The position numbers and the translations under genes were made by a program. The notes below the pieces were generated by a model that did not search any database, was not told where the DNA came from, and worked only from the letters and a program-made list of their open reading frames with translations. Below, one piece after another: positions 42,073-52,016 of a stretch of 64,000 nucleotides of DNA; within the stretch, counting starts at the first letter, position 1, and every line of letters starts with the position of its first letter. This DNA is from Chryseobacterium gleum (lineage in GTDB: Bacteria > Bacteroidota > Bacteroidia > Flavobacteriales_D > Sanyastnellaceae), in the NCBI GenBank assembly GCA_945881835.1, contig CAMCVP010000001.1:310001-374000 (forward strand). Direction: 5' to 3'.

Positions 42073-43314
42073 ATGGAAAAGAAACACCCCGAGTCATGGA
42101 TGATGAGCCACGGCTACAATCCGAAATGGAGCGAAGGATCGGTTAAGACACCTATCTTTCAAACTTCAACATTCGTATTCAATACAGCCGCAGAAGGCAA
42201 GCGCTTTTTCGCGTTGGCTTATGGTAAAGACACTATGAATGAAGGCGAACAGCTAGGTCTTATCTACAGCAGATTAAACAATCCGAATCTTCAAATTTTA
42301 GAAGAACGTTTGGCATTGTGGGAAGGCGCCGATGAGGCAGCAACATTCGAAAGTGGCATGAGCGCCATTGCAACAACCATGTTGGCGTATTTGCGTCCAG
42401 GCGATATTTTAGTTTGCAGCCATCCAACCTATGGAGGGACGCACCATTTCATTCATCAGGTATTGATTGATTTTGGAATTCAATGGGAGTCTTTTGGGCC
42501 GAATGATTCATTAGATGAGTTGTACGATCGTCTTCATGCAGAAAATAAATTAGGTCGTGTGAAAATGGTTTTCACAGAGACACCTGCAAACCCGACAAAC
42601 CATTTGTTCGATTTAAAGGCCATTCAAGAATTTAGAAATAAGATTGAAGCCACTTCAGGGAACAAAGTTTTATACGCGGTAGACAATACTTACATGGGCC
42701 CAATCTGGCAGAAGCCAATGGAGTGGGGTGCAGATGTTGTGTGTTACAGCGCAACGAAGTATTTGAGCGGACATAGTGATTTGATTGCGGGTGTTACGGT
42801 TGGAAAACAAGAGCACATTATGGCAATTAAAACTCTCCGCACGTTTTTAGGAAACATGATTGCGCCATACACAGCTTGGTTGTTAACGCGAAGCATCGAG
42901 ACATTGAAGATTCGTATGGATCAGCAAACGAAGAATGCCGTTGATGTTGTTGAATTTTTATTGACTCATCCGAAAGTTGAACAAGTGTTTTTCCCCGGAC
43001 TGCCAACAAATTCACCTCAGCAAATTGCTATTTACAAAGAGCAATGTAAGGCTCCGGGTGCAATGATTGGTTTCACTGTTCGCGGTGGTGAAGAAGGGGC
43101 TTTTCATGTCTTAGACAGTTGCAAGCTAATTAAGTTGGCGGTTAGTTTAGGAAGTAATGAAAGCTTGGCGCAGCATCCGTTTTCCATGACACATGCAGAT
43201 GTTCCAGATGAAGATAAAATTGGAATGGGTATAACAGAAGGAATGATTCGTTTGAGTGTTGGAATTGAAAACTCTGAGGATATTATTGCAGACTTGGCTC
43301 AAGCGTTGTCTTAA
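42073..43314 (+). CDS. Cys/Met metabolism PLP-dependent enzyme (cystathionine gamma-synthase/lyase family)
   Basis: About 413 residues from the ATG at 42073; an upstream TTG at 41995 lies inside the divergent gene. The pyridoxal-phosphate Lys229 sits in 'YSATKYLSGHSD' with the cofactor-binding Asp204 in 'VDNTYMGP' and the 'HPTYGGTHHF' loop near 117-126. It could be a cystathionine gamma-synthase, cystathionine gamma-lyase, O-acetylhomoserine sulfhydrylase or methionine gamma-lyase; the sequence read by eye does not separate these. It is 8 bp upstream of the next gene, but that gene has a signal peptide and no obvious metabolic link. Confidence 0.92.
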   Translation: MEKKHPESWMMSHGYNPKWSEGSVKTPIFQTSTFVFNTAAEGKRFFALAYGKDTMNEGEQLGLIYSRLNNPNLQILEERLALWEGADEAATFESGMSAIATTMLAYLRPGDILVCSHPTYGGTHHFIHQVLIDFGIQWESFGPNDSLDELYDRLHAENKLGRVKMVFTETPANPTNHLFDLKAIQEFRNKIEATSGNKVLYAVDNTYMGPIWQKPMEWGADVVCYSATKYLSGHSDLIAGVTVGKQEHIMAIKTLRTFLGNMIAPYTAWLLTRSIETLKIRMDQQTKNAVDVVEFLLTHPKVEQVFFPGLPTNSPQQIAIYKEQCKAPGAMIGFTVRGGEEGAFHVLDSCKLIKLAVSLGSNESLAQHPFSMTHADVPDEDKIGMGITEGMIRLSVGIENSEDIIADLAQALS

Positions 43315-43322
43315 TTAATCTA

Positions 43323-45164
43323 TTGAAAGTGAAAAATTTATACCGTTTAGTTGTTTTAGTTTTTGTTGTTTTGAATGGATTCTTCAGCCGAGCTCAGTGT
43401 CTAACTTTCCTAAATGATCATTTTCCTCCGGAAATTATTGAGTCGCATCGAGAGATTTCTTTTGAAAGAAATAAAGAGGTGTACATCAATAAAGCAAAAG
43501 ATGAACTTAAGGTTAAGTTGCGCGCCGATATGTCTGAAAAGATATTAAGCACTGTAAAATCTGAAACAAGCAACGGAGTTGTTGAAGTAAATGATAAGTT
43601 CACATCCTATTTCGATGCTCAAATAGATATTCAATCTTCTTCAAACCTGAGTTACGGGAATTTTGATTTTTGTGTTGACGAGAAAAATCGTAAAGTATTT
43701 GGTCGATTTACAATTGACAAGTTGAAATTAGCTAAGGCGAATTATGCTGATTGTTTAAGCGCTTTGAAAGGATTAATTGCAGAGGTTAATGCCGTTTATT
43801 ATTCAGGTGCAGGTGTGGATGCAACTGTCTACAAGAAAGAACTTGATTTATTGAATTCGCAGAAGAAAACTTCAATATATCTAGACTCCGAAGTTGATGT
43901 TTCAAGTTTCGAATCGTTATACCCAGACTGCCAAAATGCAATTGCAAGACTTAGTCAATCGCAGGTACAATTGCATTATGAGTCTGAAATGGGAATTGTT
44001 AGTGATTCACTTGGAATGGAAAGGTACAACTATGCCATTCGTTCGTTACGTAAGCTGCAGAAACAGTTCAGGAATGATCCGGTTATTCAAGAGGAATTGT
44101 CGTCTGCTGAAGTTAATTACAAGTCAAAACTTAAACGTGATGTCTTGCTTTACGAGTCTAATTCAAGATACGACAAGGCTCTGAAGGAAATAGATGCCTA
44201 TTGTTCTTTACTTTCTTGTGAGAATGAAATTAAGGAGATGAAGTTGCAACTCCAGCGTGATTACTTCGACCAAATATTTGTTCAGCTCGAGAACGCTATT
44301 GAGAAGGGGCTTGAACAAGAGATAGATAAATTCAAAGTGCAAATCGAGAAGTTGAAAGATGTAAATCTTAAAAGTTTTATAGAAATTCAGAATAAGTGTT
44401 TTGAATATGAAAGAAATAAATCTCTGGCGCAAGCGAAAAATTTATACAATCAGCGAAATTATCAGGGAGCTTACGACTCTTTGAAAGAATTAGAAAAATC
44501 ATGTGGAAAATCAGATTCGGAGATCATACGAATTAAGAAAAAAGTAGGAAATCACATTGTAAGAGGCTTGATTAAAAATGAAAAACAAACTAGACCTTTT
44601 AATTATGCTCTGAATTTAGGAGCGGACTTATTTTCTAATGAAGTATTGTTGGACTCGCTGAGTAATTTTCAAGTAACGAATTTAAATTTCGCCTATTCTG
44701 CGGGTATTTATAAATTGTATAATTACGGTAAATATGAAGATCACAATCGAGGACGTAAGGTTAAGTCGGCGGACTTTATAGGATTAAAGTTTACTTATTT
44801 CGATTACCCATCAACTTTCTATACTGGAGTTGGTGATACCATACAAGCGTTACCTTCCAGTAATTATTTGTATCAATTAGGCTTAGACGGAATCTCCGCG
44901 AGATTTCTGCATTACTCGTTTGGTGTTAAATATCAAAGTATGGATAACCTTGGTGTAAATTGGAACAGACCAAGTGAATACTATGGCGCTTTGGGAATTC
45001 GATTGGGAGTTCGGAAAATTAATTGGATTACAGATTTCGCGATTCGAACTCAATTTAAAGGTAGGGCCAATTTTCAAATAAGCACAGGTATCTATTATCG
45101 ATTTGATTTTAATCGCAAGTTTGGAAGAAGGGACAGGTTAGCATGTAAAGCTAGATTGAAATGA
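43323..45164 (+). CDS. Exported coiled-coil plus beta-barrel protein, unrecognised
   Basis: This 613-residue protein starts at TTG (43323) or GTG (43329), and has a signal peptide ending 'FFSRAQ' (about residue 24). The N-terminal part (25-200) is mixed, the middle (about 210-420) is charged helical sequence with coiled-coil/TPR-like repeats ('YNYAIRSLRKLQKQFRNDP', 'YDKALKEIDAYCSLLSCEN', 'NYQGAYDSLKELEKSCGKS'), and the C-terminal ~180 residues ('FNYALNLGADLFSNEV', 'FIGLKFTYFDYP', 'FQISTGIYYRFDF') look like barrel strands. Several Cys pairs may form disulfides. I know no named family with this layout. It ends at a clear terminator. Confidence 0.82.
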   Translation: MKVKNLYRLVVLVFVVLNGFFSRAQCLTFLNDHFPPEIIESHREISFERNKEVYINKAKDELKVKLRADMSEKILSTVKSETSNGVVEVNDKFTSYFDAQIDIQSSSNLSYGNFDFCVDEKNRKVFGRFTIDKLKLAKANYADCLSALKGLIAEVNAVYYSGAGVDATVYKKELDLLNSQKKTSIYLDSEVDVSSFESLYPDCQNAIARLSQSQVQLHYESEMGIVSDSLGMERYNYAIRSLRKLQKQFRNDPVIQEELSSAEVNYKSKLKRDVLLYESNSRYDKALKEIDAYCSLLSCENEIKEMKLQLQRDYFDQIFVQLENAIEKGLEQEIDKFKVQIEKLKDVNLKSFIEIQNKCFEYERNKSLAQAKNLYNQRNYQGAYDSLKELEKSCGKSDSEIIRIKKKVGNHIVRGLIKNEKQTRPFNYALNLGADLFSNEVLLDSLSNFQVTNLNFAYSAGIYKLYNYGKYEDHNRGRKVKSADFIGLKFTYFDYPSTFYTGVGDTIQALPSSNYLYQLGLDGISARFLHYSFGVKYQSMDNLGVNWNRPSEYYGALGIRLGVRKINWITDFAIRTQFKGRANFQISTGIYYRFDFNRKFGRRDRLACKARLK

Positions 45165-45190
45165 AAAACGCCCGCATTCGCGGGCGTTTT
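45165..45190. terminator. Terminator between the convergent exported protein and rny
   Basis: Perfect 11-bp stem AAAACGCCCGC / GCGGGCGTTTT with an ATTC loop; A and T runs on both sides allow use in both directions. Confidence 0.92.
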
Positions 45191-45208
45191 TTTGTCTAAT
45201 ATTTACGA

Positions 45209-46753
45209 TTATCTCGCAATACCTACAGCACGCTTTTCACGGATAACCGTTACACGCACTTGGCCAGGATATGTCATTTCAGTTTCAATGCGAGAAGCCA
45301 ATGAGATTGCCAATGCATCGGCCTGATCATCTGTTACGCGATCAGCTTCAACCATTACACGTAACTCACGACCCGCTTGAATAGCAAACGATTTAGATAC
45401 GCCAGGGTATTCTAACGCTAAGTTCTCTAAATCGCGTAAACGTTGAATGTAGGCTTCAACAACTTCGCGACGAGCGCCAGGACGAGCTCCTGAAATAGCA
45501 TCGCAAACTTGAATGATTGGCGCAAGTAAGGTTTTCATTTCAACCTCGTCGTGGTGAGCGCCAATAGCGTTGCACACGTCTGGCTTTTCACCGTACTTCT
45601 CTGCCAACTTCATACCCAACACTGCGTGTGGCAATTCGCTTTCGTCGTCTGGAACTTTTCCAATATCGTGAAGCAATCCTGCTCTGCGAGCAGCTTTCGG
45701 ATTCAATCCCAATTCACTTGCCATGGTAGCACAAAGGTTGGCTACCTCGCGGCTGTGTTGCAATAAGTTTTGTCCGTAAGATGAACGGTACTTCATACGT
45801 CCCACCATGCGAACCAACTCGCTGTGAAGACCGTGAATGCCCATTTCAATACAGGTACGCTTTCCAACTTCAACAATCTCTTCTTCGATGTTCTTGCGAA
45901 CCTTCGCTACAACTTCTTCAATACGCGCCGGATGAATACGTCCGTCTGTCACCAATTGGTGCAACGATAGACGAGCAATCTCTCTGCGAACTGGATCGAA
46001 ACAAGAAAGTACAATGGCTTCAGGGGTGTCGTCTACAATAATTTCAACTCCTGTTGCTGCTTCAAGCGCGCGGATGTTACGACCTTCGCGACCAATGATG
46101 CGACCTTTGATTTCGTCGTTTTCAATATTGAAAACCGAAACGCTATTTTCAACGGCATGCTCTACAGCGGTGCGTTGAATAGTCTGAATAACAATCTTCT
46201 TCGCTTCTTGATTCGCTTTCAATTTCGCTTCGTCAACGATGCCCTGAATTTGTGAAGCACATGCATTACGTGCGTCTTCCTTTAACATTTCCATTAACTG
46301 AGCCTTTGCAGCATCAGCAGAAAGTTTAGAAAGATCTTCCAGTTGAGCAATGATTTTCTGTTGTGATTTTTCTAAATCAGCAGACTTCTTTTCATTCAAT
46401 TCAATCAACTTCGTCGCATTTTCTTTTTGAGCATCGGCCTCTTTTTCTTTGCGCTTCAGTTGTTCTTGTTGTTGTGAAATTTCGCGTTCGCGATTTTTAA
46501 TGCGGTCTTCCGCTTGTTTCACCTTGTTGTTTTTTTCGCCAACCTCGCGGTCATGTTGCGACTTCAATTCCAAAAATTTCTCTTTGGCTTGAAGAATTTT
46601 TTTCTCTTTAAGGGTTTCTCCTTCTTTCTTCGCTTCTTCAATAATGCCGTCTTTCTTAGACTTTAACGCACCGTTTAAAACGAAATAGGTAAGAAGAGCA
46701 CCACTGATTACTCCGGTAATTGAGCAAACAATAATCAATACACTGCCATCCAT
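45209..46753 (-). CDS. rny: Ribonuclease Y
   Basis: About 514 residues from the ATG at 46753 (another ATG at 46780 adds nine). An N-terminal transmembrane helix ('[22 protein letters not shown]', about 4-25) is followed by a long coiled coil (about 30-200), a KH domain ('[23 protein letters not shown]'-type motif) and an HD domain with 'LLHDIGK', the metal site. RNase Y is a membrane-bound endoribonuclease starting mRNA decay. The zapA gene lies 77 bp upstream on the same strand. The longer start would bring the ATG next to a hairpin at 46782-46797. Confidence 0.97.
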   Translation of the reverse strand: MDGSVLIIVCSITGVISGALLTYFVLNGALKSKKDGIIEEAKKEGETLKEKKILQAKEKFLELKSQHDREVGEKNNKVKQAEDRIKNREREISQQQEQLKRKEKEADAQKENATKLIELNEKKSADLEKSQQKIIAQLEDLSKLSADAAKAQLMEMLKEDARNACASQIQGIVDEAKLKANQEAKKIVIQTIQRTAVEHAVENSVSVFNIENDEIKGRIIGREGRNIRALEAATGVEIIVDDTPEAIVLSCFDPVRREIARLSLHQLVTDGRIHPARIEEVVAKVRKNIEEEIVEVGKRTCIEMGIHGLHSELVRMVGRMKYRSSYGQNLLQHSREVANLCATMASELGLNPKAARRAGLLHDIGKVPDDESELPHAVLGMKLAEKYGEKPDVCNAIGAHHDEVEMKTLLAPIIQVCDAISGARPGARREVVEAYIQRLRDLENLALEYPGVSKSFAIQAGRELRVMVEADRVTDDQADALAISLASRIETEMTYPGQVRVTVIREKRAVGIAR

Positions 46754-46781
46754 ACGACAAAAAGTATTAGTGTTCCACATG

Positions 46782-46797
46782 CGGACGTTCGGGTCCG
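46782..46797 (-). promoter_or_regulatory. Small perfect hairpin before rny
   Basis: CGGAC / GTCCG (5-bp perfect stem, 6-base loop) lies between zapA and rny. On the coding strand it sits just before the upstream ATG of rny (46780). There is no T-run, so it is not a typical terminator; a translational or stability element is possible. Confidence 0.35.
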
Positions 46798-46829
46798 TTT
46801 CCTAAAGCAGAGGGGGAGAGTATAGTGAA

Positions 46830-47189
46830 CTAGTTCGCCAGATATCCGTTTACGAGATTCTCTAATGCTGAGAATTGCTCGGTAAAATCGGGTGCGGCAG
46901 CTTCTTTTTCAATCACAACTTCTTTCTCAACAATGACTTCCTTTTCCACCACAACCTCAACGGTTTTTTCTATAACCTGAGCTGGGGTGTTGTTTAGTTT
47001 AGTTATGATTTGTAAAGCCGCCATGGCTAGTAAATCTCCTCTGTCTTTTACCGAATAGTTTTTTTGAAACAATGAAACGGCCTCATCCAATTGCGCCTCT
47101 GCTTTGCGGATAGCCGCTTCTTCAGAAGCCTTCACCGAGAGGGGGTAATTTTTACCAGCAATGGATATTTGTAAGGTTACTTCGCTCAT
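46830..47189 (-). CDS. zapA: Cell division protein ZapA with a Val/Glu/Lys repeat extension
   Basis: This 119-residue protein stabilises FtsZ rings. The ZapA core ('VTLQISIAGKNYPLSVKASEEA', 'DLLAMAALQIITKLN') spans about 1-68. Beyond the usual length is a segment (about 72-97) with VEK/IEK units: 'VVVEKEVIVEKEVVIEKEA'. ZapA in most bacteria is about 100-110 residues and lacks such repeats. A coiled-coil gene lies 7 bp upstream on the same strand and is likely a partner. Confidence 0.93.
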   Translation of the reverse strand: MSEVTLQISIAGKNYPLSVKASEEAAIRKAEAQLDEAVSLFQKNYSVKDRGDLLAMAALQIITKLNNTPAQVIEKTVEVVVEKEVIVEKEVVIEKEAAAPDFTEQFSALENLVNGYLAN

Positions 47190-47196
47190 TGTTCCA

Positions 47197-47490
47197 CTAT
47201 TTGTTTAATAGTAAAAGACATTCGTCTATCTCTTTTACCAACGCGTTGATTCTCTGCTTAGTGGAATGCACATGGTCAATCTGTGTTTCATTCCTCAACG
47301 ATTGGTTTGCTTCGAACTCTTCTATTTTAACATTGAGTTCTTCAATCTGCGACTGAAGCCCTTTGTTTATTTTGTAAACCGAAGCCAATTCTTCGTTCAC
47401 TTTAGCCAATGCATTTTCAGCAGTGCGCTTGGCTTCACCCAATTCGTGAATTTTTGCCGTAAGTGTATCAAAGTGTTGAGCCGATTCCAT
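47197..47490 (-). CDS. Short coiled-coil protein paired with ZapA
   Basis: This 97-residue protein is nearly all heptad-like helix ('AENALAKVNEELASVYKINK', 'LQSQIEELNVKIEEFE'), ending 'INALVKEIDECLLLLNK'. Small coiled-coil proteins of this kind directly precede zapA in Bacteroidota and may act like ZapB in bundling or positioning FtsZ; that is inferred from location. It starts 50 bp from the divergent M23 peptidase gene. Confidence 0.85.
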   Translation of the reverse strand: MESAQHFDTLTAKIHELGEAKRTAENALAKVNEELASVYKINKGLQSQIEELNVKIEEFEANQSLRNETQIDHVHSTKQRINALVKEIDECLLLLNK

Positions 47491-47627
47491 AAATACTATA
47501 GCTTTTGTTGAAGCACCACAAAGTTAGTTAAAAACAAACCATGGGCAGTCGCTTTTTTTCCTCAGTCGATGTGAATAAAATTGAGGCGATATCGGCTAAG
47601 GAATCGGTTTTAGTTGCACTTTGCAGC

Positions 47628-49319
47628 ATGGTTTTCAGCAATTTGAATTCGAGTCGATTTTTGATTCTCCTTTTTTTGCTTTCTGCGACTTTTGCACAGG
47701 GACAAAAATGGACATGCAGTTCGCCTTTAGATATACCCTTGGAGCTCGCAGGTTCCTTTGCTGAAATTCGTTCGAATCACTTCCATTCGGGAATGGATTT
47801 GCGCACCGAACAGCGCGAAGGTTTGCCGGTCTATTGCGCAGCAGATGGGTACGTTTCCAGAATTAAAATTTCACCTTTCGGATACGGAAAGGCTATTTAT
47901 GTGACCCACCCTGAAGGTTACGTTACGGTATACGCCCATCTTCAAAAATTCAATCAAGAGATCGATTCGCTGCTTCGACTTCAACATAAATCAAAGGAAT
48001 CTTACGAAGTCGATTGGTATTTGAAAGAAGGACAGATTAATTTGAAGCGAGGTCAACACATTGCTTGGAGCGGTAATTCGGGTGGAAGTGGTGGTCCGCA
48101 TTTGCACTTCGAAGTGCGCGACAGCCGAACCGAGCAATGCATCGACCCCATGCGCTTTGGTTTGCCGGTGCGCGATACACTCGCTCCAATTTTTGAATCG
48201 TTCAGCGCATGGAGTGGTTTCGAAGCCAGCGAAATGAGTCCGAATGAATTGCCTGCAATCGGACATTTCGTTTCGGGAAGAGGTGCTTCAGACACTTTGC
48301 CTCTTGAAATTCAACCAGGGAAATTAGAATTGGCGGTTTCTATTGTTGATCGCTATTTAAGCGGAAGTGGTGAATGTGGCGTGAAGGCTTTGCGTGTTTT
48401 TGTTGATGGGAATTTGTTTTACCGAATGGACATTCGGTCGGTGAATTTCAACACAACGAAAGCGGTTAACGGATTTGTCCCGTTGGGAATGTATAAGGCG
48501 AAGTCGGGACAATGGTACCGATGTTCTGTTCCAAAGCAAACGCCTTTGAAAGAAGAAGTAAGCATGTACGCGACTTCTATTTATCTAAATGATTCACTCA
48601 TTCACAGCATTCGTTTTGAAACAGAAGACTGGAAAGGTAATGTGGCTACTGCCGTTGGCTTTGTTCAAGCTGTTCAGCCTGTTTCGCCTTCACATGCGAA
48701 TGCAATAAAACTAATTGCGGGACAGGAGAAATCGTTTCAAACGAGATCAGGTAAGATCGTCTTTCAGAAAGAATCGCTCTTCGATGATGCAAGTGTGCTG
48801 CTGTTTCAACCCGTGTTCGATTCGCTCATGCCGCCTGTTGTGGAAATAGGTCATGAAGGAATTGCACTCTTTACTCCAGTGAAAATTCAATTCGATGTGA
48901 ATTCAATGACACCTGAGCAACGAAAGAAAGTTGTTGTGCTGCATGGAAATGCTTCCAAAAGAAAATCAATTGGTGGAAATGTGGAAGGAAATGCCATTGT
49001 GGCGAATGCTTCTTCGTTGGGAACATTCACCTATGCTTCGGATTGGGACAGTCCAGTTGTTGAATTTGTTGAACAGATTTTTCCTGAATCAGATTTAGTT
49101 GGAAGTGTGAAGTTCCGAGTGAACGATGCGTTAAGCGGAATAGAAAGCATTCGTCCGGAATTGGATGGTGCTTGGATTTACTACGAATACGACGCGAAGA
49201 ACAATTCGGTCATGGTAGAATTGCCGTTGAGTTTGGTTGATGAGCAGCCGCATGAATTTTCACTGAAGGTGAAAGATAAATGTGGAAATGAAACGGACTA
49301 TAAAAAGACGTTCAATTAG
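47628..49319 (+). CDS. M23 family metallopeptidase (LytM-type)
   Basis: About 563 residues from the ATG at 47628, which places a hydrophobic signal peptide ('RFLILLFLLSATFAQ') near the N-terminus. The ATG at 47541 would put 29 residues before it. The LytM domain has the metal motifs HxxxD ('HFHSGMDLR') and HxH ('GGPHLHFEVRD') plus 'YAHLQK', so it is catalytically complete. It likely cleaves peptidoglycan peptides. A long C-terminal beta-rich region follows (about 200-560). Its TAG shares 4 bp (TTAG) with the stop of the convergent gene. Confidence 0.93.
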   Translation: MVFSNLNSSRFLILLFLLSATFAQGQKWTCSSPLDIPLELAGSFAEIRSNHFHSGMDLRTEQREGLPVYCAADGYVSRIKISPFGYGKAIYVTHPEGYVTVYAHLQKFNQEIDSLLRLQHKSKESYEVDWYLKEGQINLKRGQHIAWSGNSGGSGGPHLHFEVRDSRTEQCIDPMRFGLPVRDTLAPIFESFSAWSGFEASEMSPNELPAIGHFVSGRGASDTLPLEIQPGKLELAVSIVDRYLSGSGECGVKALRVFVDGNLFYRMDIRSVNFNTTKAVNGFVPLGMYKAKSGQWYRCSVPKQTPLKEEVSMYATSIYLNDSLIHSIRFETEDWKGNVATAVGFVQAVQPVSPSHANAIKLIAGQEKSFQTRSGKIVFQKESLFDDASVLLFQPVFDSLMPPVVEIGHEGIALFTPVKIQFDVNSMTPEQRKKVVVLHGNASKRKSIGGNVEGNAIVANASSLGTFTYASDWDSPVVEFVEQIFPESDLVGSVKFRVNDALSGIESIRPELDGAWIYYEYDAKNNSVMVELPLSLVDEQPHEFSLKVKDKCGNETDYKKTFN

Positions 49320-50320
49320 AACATGCTTTTCGGAAGGTCAAGCCATTCAAGGGCTGAGCCGTGCATGATGTTTTCTAAGTCAGTTTGTTCCAACTGCATT
49401 TCTTCAATGAATTGACCAATGTGTAAATCGCCCAACGGAAAAGGATAGTCTGTTCCTAATGCGATTTTTTTCGTTGACTGTTTCGTCATGATGTAACGAA
49501 GCAAATCTGCATCGTGTGTGGCGCTATCGATCCAAAACTTGTTTAAGTAATGACTTGGCGCAACGTTGTTGTCTAAAGCCACAAGGTCAGGTCTGCAATT
49601 AAACCCATGTTCAATTCTTCCCAATGTTGGAATGAAAGAACCGCCAGCATGCGCGAATAAAAAGCGAAGCTTCGGGAATTTTTCAATGACACCAGAAAAG
49701 ATGAGCGAGCAAATGGCGCGCGTGGTTTCAGCGGGCATACCCACCAACCAAGGAAGCCAGTATTTCTTCATGTCGTTTTCGCCCATCATTTCCCACGGAT
49801 GAACCATAACACACATACTTAACTCTTCACAAGCCTTCCAAAGAGGAAGAAATTTTTCATCGCTAAGATTAACACCATTGATATTCGATCCGATTTGTAT
49901 TCCACGAAATCCAAATTTCTTGGCGCGTTCCAATTCAGCAATAGCCATTGGAATGTCGTTCATGGGAAGGGTAGCCAAACCCACATAGTTTTTCGGATGT
50001 TCTTCAACAATCATTGCAATGTGATCGTTTAAGAATTCGGAAACTTTTAGTGTATGTTCTGGTTTTGCCCAATAGGAAAACAAAACAGGAATGGTGCAAA
50101 CCACTTGAACTTGCGTGTTGTATTTCGCATATTCATCGATGCGTAAAACGGGATCCCAACAATTCGATTCAATCTCGCGGAAGAACTGATCGCCTTGCAT
50201 CATGCGCGCAAAGCCAGCTCGGTGATGGTCGAGGTGAATGAATTTTCCATAGCCGAACTCCTTACTCCAATTGGGTAAGTGGTCGGGCATAATGTGGGTG
50301 TGGGTATCTATTTTTAGCAC
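49316..50320 (-). CDS. Aminocarboxymuconate-semialdehyde decarboxylase (amidohydrolase family)
   Basis: This 334-residue zinc enzyme matches ACMSD, which decarboxylates 2-amino-3-carboxymuconate-6-semialdehyde in tryptophan breakdown. The metal ligands appear in 'DTHTHIMPDH' (HxH near residue 7), 'MVHPWEMMG', 'FAHAGGSF' and the Asp of 'LGTDYPFPLGD'. The start is GTG at 50320. No other kynurenine-pathway gene lies within the window. Confidence 0.94.
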   Translation of the reverse strand: MLKIDTHTHIMPDHLPNWSKEFGYGKFIHLDHHRAGFARMMQGDQFFREIESNCWDPVLRIDEYAKYNTQVQVVCTIPVLFSYWAKPEHTLKVSEFLNDHIAMIVEEHPKNYVGLATLPMNDIPMAIAELERAKKFGFRGIQIGSNINGVNLSDEKFLPLWKACEELSMCVMVHPWEMMGENDMKKYWLPWLVGMPAETTRAICSLIFSGVIEKFPKLRFLFAHAGGSFIPTLGRIEHGFNCRPDLVALDNNVAPSHYLNKFWIDSATHDADLLRYIMTKQSTKKIALGTDYPFPLGDLHIGQFIEEMQLEQTDLENIMHGSALEWLDLPKSMF

Positions 50321-50354
50321 GGCGGTTTTTCGTGTGGCGAAGTTAACGAATCTT

Positions 50355-51974
50355 TTACTCCTTTTTTACTTTGCGCAAATCGAGCATGTTTACCGGATTC
50401 GTTGGGAAATTTTTTATGTTTGAACGAATGAAGTGCATGACTTGGTCGTAATACAACGGAATGATTGGAGTTTCCGAATGAATAATTTCTTCAAGTTGTT
50501 TGCTATACACAAGCGTGCTATCGGCTGAATTGGTCTTGCCCATCTGCGAATAGATGTTGTCGTAAGCCTCGTTGCTGAAGTGCGTATAATTCGGTCCGTT
50601 AGGCGCAAAGCGCGGAGTGGTGAAAACAGAATAGAAATTTTCCGGATGCGCATAATCGGCTAACCAACTTTTTCGGATAACGGAAAGCTGACATTTCGAA
50701 GCTTGATCACGAAATGCCGCTCCTTGTAATTGTTGAATCTCGCAAGGAATGCCGAGTTGTTGCCATTCGTGTTGAATGTATTCCATGAGGTCTGCGTAAT
50801 CGCTAGTAGTACTTAACACAATTGTCGGAAGATTTTTTCCATTGGGGAATCCGGCTTCCGCCAACAAATCAAGTGCTTGTTTTTTGTTGAAGGAAATGAG
50901 TTGTTCCGTGTTCAGGTCTTTCGCTGCTGCTGGAGAACAGAATCCGAAGTCTGCTGGAATAACAGTGCTGTTGCGCAAGTGCTTCACCATATCTTTTTTA
51001 TTTATGGAAAGGTGAAGGGCCATTCTTACGCGAGGGTCAAGCAAAGCTTTGTTCGCTTGAAGGGCCGGATCTACAACGAATCCGAGATAGTCTGTTTTAA
51101 TGAAAGGTGTTTTTTGCAAATACAATTGAGAACTGTATGCGCTCGATAAATTTCCATTCGGATCAAGCAGTTCATCTTTGAACGCATTGTGAATACCACT
51201 CATGAAATCGTACTTGCCTTGAAGCAAGCCTTGGTATTCAGCAGACATGTCTTTCACAAAATCTATTTTCACCGCATCTAGATAAGGGAGAGTATTTCCG
51301 AATTCATCTTTCAAATAGTAATTCGGATTTTTATGAAACACGAGCGCAACATTTTCATACCAGAACGCAAATTGAAAAGGACCGCATCCGACAGGATGAT
51401 TGCGAAAATCGGTTCCATACATTTCAACGGCTTCATGCGGAACTATGTTAGCGTATTGCGTGGTGAGTAGGCCAAGGAATGGAGCAAACGGTTCTTTGAG
51501 TTGAATTATTAATGTAGAATCGTTCGGTGCGAAGAATCCGTTGTCTCCGACTTTTTCGAATATCCATTTGCCCGGAGAAGCTACGGTGTTGTCTAGAATT
51601 CGATTGAAGGAATACACCACATCTGACGCGACCACTTTTCTTCCTTGTTCTGAAGGGAAGCAGGTGTTGTTGTGGAAGTATACGTTACTCTTTAGAATAA
51701 AAGTATAAGTAAGAAGATCCTCTGAAACAGAAAACGATTTAGCAACGGAAGGAACAACTTGAAGCGAATCATTCAATTCAACCAATCCGTCGAAAAGCTG
51801 ATTGGTGGCCCACATGATTTCAAGGTCGCGCGCAAATGCGGGATCAAGCGAGGTAATACCGTTGCTTTCATTGTAACAAAAAACATTTTTGCTGTCGTTG
51901 TGTTGCGTTCCGCAAGAGACAAAGAACAAGAGAAAAGTTAAACTGCCGAAAAATATGTTTCCGTTAAATTTCAT
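50355..51974 (-). CDS. Oligopeptide ABC transporter substrate-binding lipoprotein (SBP_bac_5)
   Basis: This 539-residue protein has a lipobox ('FLLFFVSC', Cys21 region) and the SBP_bac_5 fold: 'YNESNGITSLDPAFARDLE', 'YTFILKSNVYFHNNTCF', 'VVASDVVYSFNRIL' and 'HPVGCGPFQF' are family hallmarks. It is predicted to bind peptides or similar solutes in the periplasm. No permease or ATPase gene is adjacent, so partners must be elsewhere. It is divergent from the nuclease-family lipoprotein gene. Confidence 0.94.
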   Translation of the reverse strand: MKFNGNIFFGSLTFLLFFVSCGTQHNDSKNVFCYNESNGITSLDPAFARDLEIMWATNQLFDGLVELNDSLQVVPSVAKSFSVSEDLLTYTFILKSNVYFHNNTCFPSEQGRKVVASDVVYSFNRILDNTVASPGKWIFEKVGDNGFFAPNDSTLIIQLKEPFAPFLGLLTTQYANIVPHEAVEMYGTDFRNHPVGCGPFQFAFWYENVALVFHKNPNYYLKDEFGNTLPYLDAVKIDFVKDMSAEYQGLLQGKYDFMSGIHNAFKDELLDPNGNLSSAYSSQLYLQKTPFIKTDYLGFVVDPALQANKALLDPRVRMALHLSINKKDMVKHLRNSTVIPADFGFCSPAAAKDLNTEQLISFNKKQALDLLAEAGFPNGKNLPTIVLSTTSDYADLMEYIQHEWQQLGIPCEIQQLQGAAFRDQASKCQLSVIRKSWLADYAHPENFYSVFTTPRFAPNGPNYTHFSNEAYDNIYSQMGKTNSADSTLVYSKQLEEIIHSETPIIPLYYDQVMHFIRSNIKNFPTNPVNMLDLRKVKKE

Positions 51975-52016
51975 TCAAACAAAAATAGTCTAGGTGGAAG
52001 CAGTATTGTTCTGTTC

